This document shows, one piece after another, positions 1-8,185 of a stretch of DNA of 64,000 nucleotides. Position 1 is the stretch's first letter. Each line of letters opens with the position of its first letter. This DNA comes from SAR324 cluster bacterium. GTDB lineage: Bacteria > SAR324 > NAC60-12. The notes under the pieces are model-generated. The model did not search any database, was not told where the DNA came from, and saw only the letters and a program-made list of their open reading frames with translations. The stretch covers positions 1 through 64,000 of the forward strand of contig JANQJU010000057.1 of NCBI GenBank assembly GCA_028281495.1. Direction: 5' to 3'. A program made the translations under genes and the position numbers.

Positions 1-565
1 CATCACCCCCGTCTAAGGTATCTTGGCCTTGATTGCCATCGAGCCAATCGGCTTCGGAGCCACCGGACAAGGAATCATTGCCGGATCCTCCAAACATCAA
101 GTCTTGACCGCTATCTCCGCGTAAGGTGTCATCATCTTCTCCTCCCGAGAGCAGGTCACTCGAAGCACCGCCGACCAAAGAATCAGCTCCCGATTCGCCA
201 TGCAAGGAATCGGAAAGGGAATCCCCGAGCAACAAATCGGCTCCGGCTCCCCCAAACAGGAGACCGGTTCCAGTACCACCGACCAAGGTGTCTTTCCCTT
301 CATGGCCATAGAGATGATCTTTTCCGACACCTCCAACCAAGGAATCGGCTCCGGCTCCCCCGAGCAAAGTGTCATCGCCTTGTTCGCCGTGGAGGGAATC
401 GGCTCCGGCTCCCCCGGCTAACCAGTCATTGCCAACTCGGCCAAACAAAGAATCCTGGCCTTCTTGACCATTGAGGGTGTCGGAGGCTTCTCCACCATCC
501 AAATGATCGTTTCCGGATCCTCCCAATAGAGAATCCGTGTCCTTCCGATGAGAATGCTTGCTTTT
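1..565 (-). pseudogene. RTX calcium-binding repeat protein, truncated fragment
   Basis: Reading the minus strand gives about 178 residues of back-to-back RTX nonapeptides of the GGxGxDxLxG type, such as GGAGADSL and GGSGNDSL. These bind calcium in secreted type I secretion substrates. The frame is open at the left edge, so the C-terminal part lies outside the window. It closes at a stop near 566-568 with no start codon, and its repeat pattern stops where the IS66 terminal repeat begins at 536. The upstream half of the gene is absent on the far side of the insertion element, so this is a broken gene. Family assignment is firm; its original function (toxin, adhesin or enzyme) cannot be told. 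Confidence 0.85.
536..552. repeat. IS66 left terminal inverted repeat
   Basis: The 17-base sequence CGTGTCCTTCCGATGAG is matched exactly, in reverse complement, at 3152-3168. It marks the junction with the RTX gene. Confidence 0.8.
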
Positions 566-680
566 CTAAAAAGTGATAAAAAATTGTTTGCTATTATATA
601 TTTTAGGTGTATATAAGACCATTATCATCCCTGACCGGAGTTCCCCCTTTTTCTCATTCCCTTTGTTTGTGAGTGATTTT

Positions 681-2294
681 ATGAAAGCCCCGAAAAGCGT
701 CGATTTGAAGGAAGATGAAGCGGAAGCCTTGATGGATCGTCTCCGCCGTCGCTCTCTTCAAGAGGGCGATTATGCCCTGTTGGAGAAGTTGGTGCGCTTT
801 TCGATCTGGCTTCAATATGTGGTGGTGGAAGCCAAGATCAACATGAGCAAGTTACGCCGTCTTCTGGGTTTTTCGAGTGAACGCAAGAGGGGGGGCCGTT
901 CCCAACCTGCCACCCCGGCGCAGACCGCATCCGATTCCCCTATCGATTCGCAAGCCTCTGCTGAGGAGCCGAAGAACCTGGGCGGAAAAAAAAAGGCCAA
1001 GGGCGGCGTAAATCGTCGGATTATCCAGGGGCTCAGACGCAACGGATAAAGCACGAATACTTGCAGCCGGGCGATCCCTGTCCGCTTCTGGGTTGCGGAG
1101 GTCGTCTCGGAGTGATCGCTCCAGGAGCCTTTCTTCGTATTAGTGGCAGTCCGTTTCTGAAAGCGACCCGCTATGTGTATGAGACCTATCGTTGTCACCG
1201 TTGCCAAGCCGTGTTTCCGGCTCGCTTGCCCGAAGGGATCGATGGGGAGAGTCGTTATGACGAGTCGGCCAAAACGGTGATCGCTCTGCAAAAGTATGCG
1301 ATGGGCAATCCATTTTATCGTATCGAAGCCTTTCAGCGGATGTTGGGCGTGCCCGTGGCCGATGCCACCCAATGGGACTTGGTGGAATCGTTGGCTGATA
1401 TTCTGTACCCCTTGTATCTGTACTTGATGGTTGTGGTGGCCCACGGCGAGTTGGTTCACAATGATGATACCCCGGCGCGCATCTTGAGTCTGATTCAAGC
1501 CAATCAACAGACCCCCCCCCAAACGCAAAGGGATCTACACCACCGGGATTTATGGTCGCCATGGCCCCAGAGAGGTGGTTCTGTTTTTCAGCGGTCGCCG
1601 TCATGCGGGTGAAAACTTAGATCGCCTCTTGGATGGAAGAGATGGGAAACTGGAGGCCATTTTGCAAATGGCTGATGCCTTACAGGCATCTCGGACGAAA
1701 CGCAACAAGACCGTCTTGTGCCTGTGTTTGGCTCATGCGAGGCGGAAGTTTGTGGAGATTGAGAGTCATTACCCCAAAGAATGTGAGCAAGTCTTGACGT
1801 GGCTGGCCAGTGTGTATGCCAACGACGCGAAGACCAAAGCCCAGGGACTGACGGCAGCCCAACGATTGGCCTATCATCAGAAACATAGTCAGTCGGCGAT
1901 GGACCACTTGGAAGAGTGGGTTCAGGGGCAACGGCAACAGACCGAACCCAATGGGAATTTGGGCAAAGCCTTGGCTTATCTGCACAACCATTGGGCCGAG
2001 CTCACGAGGTTCTTAAAGCAGGAAGGCGCCCCTTTAGACAACAATATCGTGGAAGCCACCCTGAAAGTGGCCATTCGTCATCGCAAGAACTCCCTGTTTT
2101 ATAAAAATGAGCACAGTGCCTTGGTGGGCGATATTTTCATGAGCTTGATTCACACCTGTCAGGTGGCTGGCGAAAACCCCTTCGACTACCTCACAAAACT
2201 GCAAGACTATCGAAGGGAGATTCGCCAGAATCCGGAGGACTGGATGCCGTGGAACTACCATCAGACCTTAGTCCATCTGGGGGAGGCTGCTTGA
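681..2294 (+). pseudogene. tnpC: IS66 transposase TnpC, split by two frameshifts
   Basis: Three consecutive reading frames together encode a full IS66 TnpC. The first runs from ATG 681 through a helical N-terminus to about 985. The second carries the zinc-binding segment (PCPLLGCGGRL, then YRCHRCQ) and the first catalytic Asp region (HNDDTPARIL) to about 1511. The third carries HARRKF and the final catalytic region (LDNNIVEATLK, then RHRKNSLF) to the stop at 2292-2294. The first shift (-1) falls at nine A (986-994), the second (+1) at nine C (1512-1520). The element could be inactive, or these could be sequencing errors at homopolymers. The first site contains A AAA AAG in the reading phase used for programmed -1 frameshifting, but a second +1 event makes programming an incomplete explanation. 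Confidence 0.85.
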
Positions 2295-2654
2295 GGGAGC
2301 CGTGCCCTCCACAGCCCGCCATGGCCTTGCCAACCGCGCTTTGGGGGGATCGCCATTCCATAACAAGATCTGGAGTTCGCCCGCACTCAGCATCGCGGCG
2401 GCTTCGGCACCATGAGGCCACCAGTTCAGTTTGCCCTGAGAAAAGCGTTTCTGACACAACCAAAAACCTTGGGAATCATACACCAAAATCTTCACGGCCG
2501 TGCCGGAGCGATTGCGAAACACAAACATCGAACCGGAAAAAGGATCCTGGCCTAAACGCTGAGTACACAAGGCCATCAAGCCGTCAATCCCTTTACGAAA
2601 ATCCACTGCTTCGACAGCTAAAAAGATTCTATGCTGAGCGGTCACTTGTAACAT
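2268..2654 (-). CDS. tnpB: IS66 accessory protein TnpB
   Basis: The protein (128 residues) has the usual TnpB signature: AVDFRKGIDGL near residue 16, DPFSGSMFVFRNR near 38, and KILVYDSQGFWLCQKR near 55. TnpB is required for IS66 transposition together with TnpA and TnpC, although its biochemical role is not settled. Its start overlaps the end of tnpA by 26 bases, as is common in IS66 operons. Its 3' end overlaps the 3' end of tnpC, which runs the other way. The coding region appears intact. Confidence 0.9.
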   Translation of the reverse strand: MLQVTAQHRIFLAVEAVDFRKGIDGLMALCTQRLGQDPFSGSMFVFRNRSGTAVKILVYDSQGFWLCQKRFSQGKLNWWPHGAEAAAMLSAGELQILLWNGDPPKARLARPWRAVEGTAPSSSLPQMD

Positions 2655-3048
2655 GGCTCTCCTTCAAAAAGGTCTGGAGCAAAGTCGGAATCGCAAAGCC
2701 CGTTTCCGGGGGGGCTACCACCCGAAGGCGAGGCCCCTCAGGAGGGATCACTTCAAACTCCTGACAATGGAAGGAAGACACGGCCTCGCGACCCGGCGAG
2801 AGGGAAGGACCGAGTTCCACCCAACCCGGCGACGGGGACACCGGGAGACAATCGGCACGTTGACGTTGGTGACGAACCAGGATCTTGCGATCCAATTGTA
2901 AGCGACGAAGGATCTCGCCTTGAGGATGGTGGGATAATAACGAAACCGCGGCATCCAGCAGGAACGCGGGAATCCGTTCCCCAGGATAGCGTTTCTGAGA
3001 ACGCCAATGGGAGAACTCTTGGGCTAACTCTTCTAAACTTAATTCCAT
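2629..3048 (-). CDS. tnpA: IS66 protein TnpA
   Basis: The 139-residue product begins MELSLEELAQEFSHWR. The start at 3048 is chosen because AAAGGAG lies seven bases upstream; longer starts lack a ribosome site. The C-terminal part is basic and Pro-rich and contains the FEVIPPEGPRLRV stretch. Its position directly before tnpB, with a short overlap, fits the first gene of an IS66 operon, where TnpA is a small helix-rich DNA-binding accessory protein. The assignment rests more on context than on a strong motif. Confidence 0.75.
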   Translation of the reverse strand: MELSLEELAQEFSHWRSQKRYPGERIPAFLLDAAVSLLSHHPQGEILRRLQLDRKILVRHQRQRADCLPVSPSPGWVELGPSLSPGREAVSSFHCQEFEVIPPEGPRLRVVAPPETGFAIPTLLQTFLKESHVTSDRSA

Positions 3049-3151
3049 GATGACTCCTTTCGGGATAAGGGTTCCAATAACGACTTCATCATAGAACCCA
3101 CCTAAACGAACGTCACGCAACCTCATCGGAAATCGAATCTGTCAAGGGACC

Positions 3152-3168
3152 CTCATCGGAAGGACACG
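3152..3168. repeat. IS66 right terminal inverted repeat
   Basis: CTCATCGGAAGGACACG is the exact inverse of 536-552. A partial extra copy (CTCATCGGAAA) lies about 30 bases inward at 3122-3132. Confidence 0.8.
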
Positions 3169-3353
3169 TTTATCTCAGATGTACAGGTAGATGTATGCCC
3201 AGATAAACGGGCAGATGTACAGTTGGTTAGGGCAATGATGGGTTGCTTCTCAGAGTGTATGGAGTTCAGGCACTAACCCATGCTATCCCGTGTAAAAAAC
3301 AAAACATTCAACCGCTTTGCTAGCATTGCATCGCTCATTGACAAAAGGGAGTC

Positions 3354-3908
3354 ATGGCAAAAGAAACACATATCTATCAACTCAAGATCACTTTGAAGGG
3401 GAGCAGGCCTCCGATTTGGCGCAGGGTGTTGGTACCTTCCGATGTGAAGTTAAATAAGCTGCATGACATCGTTCAAACCGTCATGGGATGGTATAACTGT
3501 CATCTTCATAATTTTGAAGTTGGTGGAATCTTGTATGCCACTCCGCATCCTGATGATTGGGAGCCGGTCCAGGATGAACGGAAAGTGAAACTCCAACAGG
3601 TGTTATTCCAGGAAAAAACGAAAATCCTCTACGTCTATGATTTCGGCGATAACTGGGAACATGAGGTGCTGCTTGAGAAGATTGTGACGACTGAGCCAGG
3701 AGCAGATGATCTGCTCTGTGTCAAAGGCAAGCGAGCTTGTCCCCCCGAAGATTGTGGAGGGATTTGGGGCTATGTGGATTTTCTGGAAACCATCCACGAT
3801 CCCGATCATGAAGAACATAAAAGTCTGTTGGAATGGGTGGGTGGGGCATTTGATTCAGAACACTTTGATTTGGCTGATATCAACCAGCGATTGAAACAAT
3901 TGAAGTGA
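3354..3908 (+). CDS. Plasmid pRiA4b ORF-3 family protein
   Basis: The 184-residue protein matches the pRiA4b ORF-3-like family (PF07929). It has the opening YQLKITLKGSRPPIWRRV, the central LHDIVQTVMGWYNCHLHNF, the YVYDFGDNWEHEV core and the Cys-rich GKRACPPEDCGG segment. The family is widespread on plasmids, near transposases and in chromosomes, and its function is unknown. ATG 3354 follows AAAGGGAG. The gene ends next to a convergent metallophosphoesterase gene with no intergenic space, and sits just outside the IS66 element, which fits accessory cargo. Confidence 0.9.
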   Translation: MAKETHIYQLKITLKGSRPPIWRRVLVPSDVKLNKLHDIVQTVMGWYNCHLHNFEVGGILYATPHPDDWEPVQDERKVKLQQVLFQEKTKILYVYDFGDNWEHEVLLEKIVTTEPGADDLLCVKGKRACPPEDCGGIWGYVDFLETIHDPDHEEHKSLLEWVGGAFDSEHFDLADINQRLKQLK

Positions 3909-4745
3909 TCAAGCTGGGGTTTTCATCAATTGCAGCACGGCAATTTCAGGAAAGCAATTGAATCGCACGGGCAGAATGGACCAACCCAAACCCCGCGAAA
4001 TAAAGACATTTGTTTGATCGGTGGGGATGAACCCACTGGAGTAACGTTTGTTGTAAACTGGCAGGATGGGAGCACCGATGCCCGGTACGATGACTTGTCC
4101 CCCATGTGTGTGCCCGGAAATCATCAAATCCACCCGCGACTGAAAAGGGGTATCGGCACTATCGGGATTGTGAGCTAACAGAATCTTACATTCCTCCGGC
4201 GGCACATTCTGAAAGGCCATGTCGATCCCCAACACATCTTCCCAATAATCCCCTGCCCCTCCGATCCAAAGTTTCTCATCGCCACGTTGAATCGCCACGG
4301 CTTGATGCCGAATATCCTGTCCCGATTTTTTCAGCCAATAGAGGGAACGATCGGTGTCGGCCCAATGATCATGATTGCCTAACACCGAAAAGACTCCATG
4401 ACGAGCCCTGAGCTTCATGAGTTGGGGCCACACGGCATCGATTTCTTGAGACATGTTGACTTCGTCGACATAGTCTCCGGTGCAAACGACCACATCGGCT
4501 TGTAAGTCATTGATGGTGTGAATGATGTATTCGACCGCCATCATGGGCATTAGGAATCCGTAATGAAGGTCAGTGAGTTGGGCAATGGTGAACTGATGAA
4601 ATTTCGGAGGTAAGTTCGGAATCGGAATTTGGTAGGTGTTGACTTGAAACGCGTAACGTTCAATGAAAACAGGATAACTCCCTACCAACAAAGCAGAACC
4701 GCTGAGTGCAGACCACTTCAACAACTGTCTTCGACTGAGGTTCAT
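3909..4745 (-). CDS. Tat-exported metallophosphoesterase (YkuE-like)
   Basis: The predicted 278-residue protein starts MNLSRRQLLKWSALSGSALLVG, a twin-arginine signal, which favours the start at 4745 over the longer frame from 4820. The calcineurin-like metal motifs follow in order: TDLHYG (Asp59, His61), TGDYVDE, GNHDHW and GHTHGG. These coordinate a two-metal centre in phosphoesterases. The arrangement fits exported YkuE-type enzymes that act on phospholipid or nucleotide phosphates in the periplasm; the substrate here is unknown. The gene follows a GspG-like gene on the same strand and may be co-transcribed with it. Confidence 0.88.
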   Translation of the reverse strand: MNLSRRQLLKWSALSGSALLVGSYPVFIERYAFQVNTYQIPIPNLPPKFHQFTIAQLTDLHYGFLMPMMAVEYIIHTINDLQADVVVCTGDYVDEVNMSQEIDAVWPQLMKLRARHGVFSVLGNHDHWADTDRSLYWLKKSGQDIRHQAVAIQRGDEKLWIGGAGDYWEDVLGIDMAFQNVPPEECKILLAHNPDSADTPFQSRVDLMISGHTHGGQVIVPGIGAPILPVYNKRYSSGFIPTDQTNVFISRGLGWSILPVRFNCFPEIAVLQLMKTPA

Positions 4746-4847
4746 AGGAGGGATGACTCTTTGAGAATGTTTGAGAGGTCGTTCAAGAGGTAGGTACCGA
4801 TGAGAGCCTATGGAGTTCATCGCTTGATTCGAGGGGGAGCTGTTCTA

Positions 4848-5312
4848 CTAGGGTTTGCTGGCATAAATATCGGCATCATCGCCCTCGCCTCCGATTTCTC
4901 CATCCTCACCGAAGGACCAGATTTCATAATCGATACCGTCACTCGCATACTGAATCGCATTTCCCCAACCATCCATCGGCAATGCACCTCGAACATAAGG
5001 CCCCTTCCAAGTGTCCGGTACGGGTTCGATGGTGGGTTGGGTTCGCAATGCCCCCAATCCTTGCTCAGTGGTGGGATAGCTGTGATTGTTTAACCGATAC
5101 AAGTCCAACGCTTGTTCAAGGCTGCGTATATTCGTTTTGGTGGTTTCGACCGGAGTTTGTTCCAAAGGAGGAAACCAAAACACGAAGTGGAACAGGAGCA
5201 CCCCCATGGCGATCAAGCAGACAAGGCAACGAATGATTATTTGAGGGTTTGGATTGTTCCAATCCAAATAAGTCATCAACCCCAAGAGAATGCTGGCCGA
5301 TAACCAAATCAT
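4848..5312 (-). CDS. GspG-like (type II secretion major pseudopilin domain) membrane protein
   Basis: The second half of this 154-residue protein is a GspG C-terminal domain: IRSLEQALDLYRLNNHSYPTTEQGL, then WKGPYVRG, DGWGNAIQY and YEIWSFGEDGEIGGEGDDADI, which carry the calcium-loop Asp residues of major pseudopilins. The first half is not a pseudopilin N-terminus. It has two hydrophobic segments and no prepilin peptidase motif (G before F-T-L-x-E). The product is probably a membrane-anchored stand-alone GspG fold and not a pilin processed by GspO. No other secretion genes are nearby. Confidence 0.75.
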   Translation of the reverse strand: MIWLSASILLGLMTYLDWNNPNPQIIIRCLVCLIAMGVLLFHFVFWFPPLEQTPVETTKTNIRSLEQALDLYRLNNHSYPTTEQGLGALRTQPTIEPVPDTWKGPYVRGALPMDGWGNAIQYASDGIDYEIWSFGEDGEIGGEGDDADIYASKP

Positions 5313-5580
5313 GTCCCAGGGTTAATTGAAAAATAAGACGAGGAGTAAGCTACCAAGAAAGCTATTGATGACATTCACAGGAAGTAAGATAAACCGTTGC
5401 ATCACTCAAAGTTTGGTATGACTTCTGTTCAAAATTGGGACATTCATAGGATCAGTCACTTTTTTTCAAAAGAGGTTTCCGATATCGCCATATTTGCTCT
5501 AACCTCCCCGCAATCCGGTATCACCGCTTGCAAAGCTTCGAACTGATACTGAGGGCTCGTTTTATCTCATCGAAAGCATA

Positions 5581-6048
5581 ATGTGGGGAAGCCGTTGTTC
5601 TCAGGCAATTCTCGTCACCAACCATAATGGCGGACTAATAGGAAAATTCCTGACAAACAGGGGAACTGGTTTGACAGATGGTAGAGGGCTTTGTGCTCAT
5701 GAATGGGAAATCATTTCACCCGATATTGTAGTCTTTGTTACTGGCCGTCACGTTTGCGGTTTGACTGCATTTGCCTATGTTCCACCTTATCCTTCAGCGA
5801 AACGCATAATGGGGTGTAATGCCAGTGGAAATCCAGTGTTCCAGCCCGTTTCACAAGATGAATTGTGGAAGACAGATCTAGGACAAAAAAAGCTCATTCG
5901 GTTCATTAAGGCTCTTCAGCGAGGTTTAGAAAATGACCGAAATGCTTCATATTCTCACAAAAGTCTTCAAGAGAGAGCTTTTTGTGATGCTGTTAAGCAA
6001 GGGCAGCCTATTATTGACCTATTAGAGATGTATACCAGCTTGAAGTAG
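5581..6048 (+). CDS. Hypothetical protein, possible immunity-cluster member
   Basis: I do not recognise this 155-residue protein. No clear ribosome site precedes ATG 5581, so the start is uncertain. The C-terminal third is polar and helical (KTDLGQKKLIRFIKALQRGL), while the N-terminal half is Gly- and Cys-rich with no known motif. Its stop abuts the first copy of the 123-base duplication (6048-6170). Position next to SUKH-like and other small immunity-like genes suggests it belongs to the same accessory cluster, but this is inference only. Confidence 0.4.
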   Translation: MWGSRCSQAILVTNHNGGLIGKFLTNRGTGLTDGRGLCAHEWEIISPDIVVFVTGRHVCGLTAFAYVPPYPSAKRIMGCNASGNPVFQPVSQDELWKTDLGQKKLIRFIKALQRGLENDRNASYSHKSLQERAFCDAVKQGQPIIDLLEMYTSLK

Positions 6049-6170
6049 AGATTTTGACCGCTCCGATTTGGCTGAATGCGGATTGGCGGACCATCTTGAT
6101 TGTGAAGCCGTGAGGTAAAGTTTTGGTACTTTTCAGAAGTACCGGCAGAAGGACCATCAAAAGTATGATC
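6048..6170. repeat. 123-base duplication, copy 1
   Basis: This aligns without gaps to 7786-7908, with about 20 differences in 123 bases. In one plus-strand frame both copies read LTAPIWLNADWR and end at the same stop after IVKP. Four of the differences in that stretch are synonymous, so the segment was once coding. After the stop comes a hairpin with compensatory changes between copies, then 22 identical bases. Confidence 0.8.
6125..6143. other. Hairpin GGTACTT-loop-AAGTACC inside duplication copy 1
   Basis: GGTACTT and AAGTACC pair around the loop TTCAG. In the second copy (7862-7882) the stem is CGGTACA/TGTACCG, so both arms changed together and pairing was kept. No T-tract follows, so it is not an obvious intrinsic terminator. 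Confidence 0.6.
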
Positions 6171-6208
6171 AGCAGGGTGAGTTGAATAAAAAACGGATTG
6201 GTGGAGTT

Positions 6209-6490
6209 TCATACTTTCTCACCTACAGCTCTCAATATGGTAGATAGCCAAACCAAGTGATAGCCTATTGGATCATCGCTATCTTGCCGCAGCCGTTGCA
6301 ATTCATCCCAATCAAAACTGAGTTGCCCTAATGTCAAATGTTGTGGTTCTTTTTCAGGAATATAGCACTCGTCTTTCGTGATCCACCAATAGTAATCATC
6401 TGTCAACGTGATTTCTTTATGTCCATTGTGCTCTAGAAAATCGAGTACCATAGTGGTAATTTTTCGTAGCTCCTGTGTTTGAACTTTCAT
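6209..6490 (-). CDS. Small acidic hypothetical protein, immunity-like
   Basis: The 93-residue product starts MKVQTQELRKITTMVLDFLE; ATG 6490 is preceded by AAAGGACAATCG, a fair ribosome site. It contains an acidic, Trp/Tyr-rich centre (LTDDYYWWITKDECY) and a helical C-terminus (FDWDELQRLRQDSDDP). Size, charge and its position beside a SUKH-3-like gene are typical of immunity proteins from polymorphic toxin loci. I cannot name the family. No toxin gene is present in the immediate neighbourhood. Confidence 0.6.
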   Translation of the reverse strand: MKVQTQELRKITTMVLDFLEHNGHKEITLTDDYYWWITKDECYIPEKEPQHLTLGQLSFDWDELQRLRQDSDDPIGYHLVWLSTILRAVGEKV

Positions 6491-6555
6491 CGATTGTCCT
6501 TTTTTTTGTATTCCAGAAAACACTTTATACAGAGTTATCGTGCCTCATATGCCAA

Positions 6556-6987
6556 TCAGACACGATAATTCCTAGCATCATTTCTCCGATACGTTTCGCC
6601 GTAAAGCACGATCTTCCATTGAAAGGGTTTGAAAAGAGGCTGCGTTCTGATGCCGTTTACAATATTTTCTATGGCCCCTTCAATTGAGTCTGAGCAAAAA
6701 CAGAATTGTCCCACAACATCATCAATGACGAAAACTCTCTCGTCTGAAGCGATGTAAAGCTCGGCATACCCGTTGTGAATATCGGCGATCTTAATCAATC
6801 GTGTTTTGAGTTTGCGTTCCCAATAGGCAACCTCTGGGGTATTTTCTCTATCGCTTGGCTGGATAAACGCTATGTTTCCCGGAGCACATTCTTGCCCAAT
6901 AGGTGCTTCTGGTATGACGGTTGTACCGTATTTACGAAATATCTCGTAGGCAGGGTGTTTGAAGGATCTTGGGTTTGTTATGCTCAT
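6556..6987 (-). CDS. SUKH-3-like immunity protein
   Basis: The 143-residue protein has the layout of the SUKH-3 family: a helical N-terminus with a Pro/Gly turn, a middle strand pair (LKTRLIKIADIHNGYAELYIASDERVFVIDD), then a GQFCFCSDSIEGAIENIVNGI helix that closes the fold. SUKH superfamily proteins neutralise nuclease or other toxins in polymorphic toxin and contact-dependent systems. It is transcribed with the 93-residue gene downstream, about 65 bases away. The family match is by pattern and not by search. Confidence 0.6.
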   Translation of the reverse strand: MSITNPRSFKHPAYEIFRKYGTTVIPEAPIGQECAPGNIAFIQPSDRENTPEVAYWERKLKTRLIKIADIHNGYAELYIASDERVFVIDDVVGQFCFCSDSIEGAIENIVNGIRTQPLFKPFQWKIVLYGETYRRNDARNYRV

Positions 6988-7060
6988 TTCTATCGCTCAT
7001 GAAGACACTCAAGTATTGGCAACTACTTGAGCAACAACTTTCCATTTCGGTGGTCAATTA

Positions 7061-7750
7061 GTGCTGAAAGAACATCAGAAAACATTGTGGGACCGGTATT
7101 GTCGGGCAGAAGAAGATCGGATTCGATCTGTCTACTTATCCGCATTGGATCAGTTTGTCTCCACTTTGAGCCTAAAAGATATAGAAATATGGAAGAGTTT
7201 TGCTTACGAAATTGCTCTGAAACACGTTGACCTAAAAGACCCATTTCCTATTCGATTTCCCTTGTTCACCAACGTCCTTTTCCCAGCTCTCGTATATGGA
7301 TTAAACCACAAGGAGCCACACTGTGCGCGATGGTTGTCCGGTTTTACTCAATTTATTTATCATCGTAAGGAGTGCCAAGAAGCACTGTCCGATATCGGTT
7401 GGTCCCATCAACAACTGCTGAGGGTTGCTTTAACACAACATCCCTCTGATATACTTGCTCGGAACCAGCTCATTGACTCGATAGCATCTTACTTAGAATA
7501 TACCCTCCATGAATTGCCTGCTGGAGTTCTGTACGATCAAAACAGTGCTAATGAAGAACAATGCGAGGAATTGAAAGAAACGCTTGGCGAGTTTGTTGAA
7601 CTGACGAAACGGAGTGATGCAAGCGAACGGTATTCGACCTTAATTGAGAAATGCCGATACCATTACCATCGCTATCCTCTTTATCTAACCGAACCGAACA
7701 AATACGGTAGCTACGAAAATTATCTAAGAGTCACCCTGCAAGGTGGTTAA
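7061..7750 (+). CDS. Hypothetical protein, helical, possible immunity protein
   Basis: This 229-residue protein starts at GTG 7061. It is mainly helical and rich in aromatic residues, with a conserved-looking middle (LLRVALTQHPSDILARNQLIDSI) and an end resembling YHRYPLYL...YGSYENYL. I do not recognise the family. It is divergent from the SUKH-3-like gene and its stop lies 36 bases before duplication copy 2, mirroring how 5581-6048 sits before copy 1. This layout suggests two paralogous accessory units of the form gene plus 123-base tail. Confidence 0.55.
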   Translation: MLKEHQKTLWDRYCRAEEDRIRSVYLSALDQFVSTLSLKDIEIWKSFAYEIALKHVDLKDPFPIRFPLFTNVLFPALVYGLNHKEPHCARWLSGFTQFIYHRKECQEALSDIGWSHQQLLRVALTQHPSDILARNQLIDSIASYLEYTLHELPAGVLYDQNSANEEQCEELKETLGEFVELTKRSDASERYSTLIEKCRYHYHRYPLYLTEPNKYGSYENYLRVTLQGG

Positions 7751-7785
7751 ATCAAAAACGATCTGCCATCTGGGCGCATGAAACC

Positions 7786-7908
7786 GAGACTTTGACCGCT
7801 CCGATTTGGCTGAATGCCGACTGGCGAGCGATTTCGATTGTGAAGCCGTGATTAGTAGTGTCGGTACATTTCAGTTGTACCGGCAGAAGGACCATCAAAA
7901 GTACAATC
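7786..7908. repeat. 123-base duplication, copy 2
   Basis: Second copy of the segment at 6048-6170, offset by 1738 bases. The reading frame that ends with IVKP and a stop stays open upstream to at least 7720, overlapping the end of the 7061-7750 gene in another frame. The hairpin arms at 7862-7868 and 7876-7882 differ from copy 1 but still pair. Confidence 0.8.
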
Positions 7909-7989
7909 GAAAAGACAATTTTGAGGGTAAATGATGACTCTTTTTATTGATTCGAAAATAGGCATTATCGAACATACGTACTGAATGAG

Positions 7990-8017
7990 AAAAGCCTCCA
8001 AGCAAAAACGGCTTTTT
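7990..8017 (+). terminator. Rho-independent terminator
   Basis: AAAAGCC at 7990-7996 pairs with GGCTTTT at 8010-8016, followed by further T and ATT. It lies downstream of the plus-strand gene 7061-7750 and the second duplication copy. Confidence 0.6.
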
Positions 8018-8185
8018 ATTCGAGAGGAATGAAACCAAAGGGTATGGCAGATGACTCTTCCCCTTGCCTCACCAATGAAACTTTAGGCATCTAGCGTAAC
8101 GCTCTAACGGAAGGTTGGCAACGAATTTTTGAAGTATCTCGTGGCGTTTGAAAAGCCTTTTACAAATCTTGTTACTTTGTTGTTT

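Larger units (their letters stand above)
536..3168. mobile_element. IS66-family insertion sequence with convergent tnpC and tnpAB
   Basis: A 2.63 kb element is bounded by perfect 17-base terminal inverted repeats, CGTGTCCTTCCGATGAG on the left and its reverse complement on the right. It holds tnpC on the plus strand and tnpA and tnpB on the minus strand. The two sets meet tail to tail and overlap by about 27 bases. IS66 elements normally carry tnpA, tnpB and tnpC in one direction, so this order is unusual. The eight bases outside each end (528-535 and 3169-3176) do not match, so no target duplication is visible. It interrupts the RTX gene on its left. Confidence 0.85.

Noticed and set aside
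528..3176. Target-site duplication of the IS66 element
   Set aside because: The eight bases on each side do not match, nor do they after shifting the ends by one base.
6048..7908. Integron cassette attC sites
   Set aside because: The repeats follow genes as attC sites do, but they have no core or inverse core sites and the conserved part was coding. No integrase is visible.
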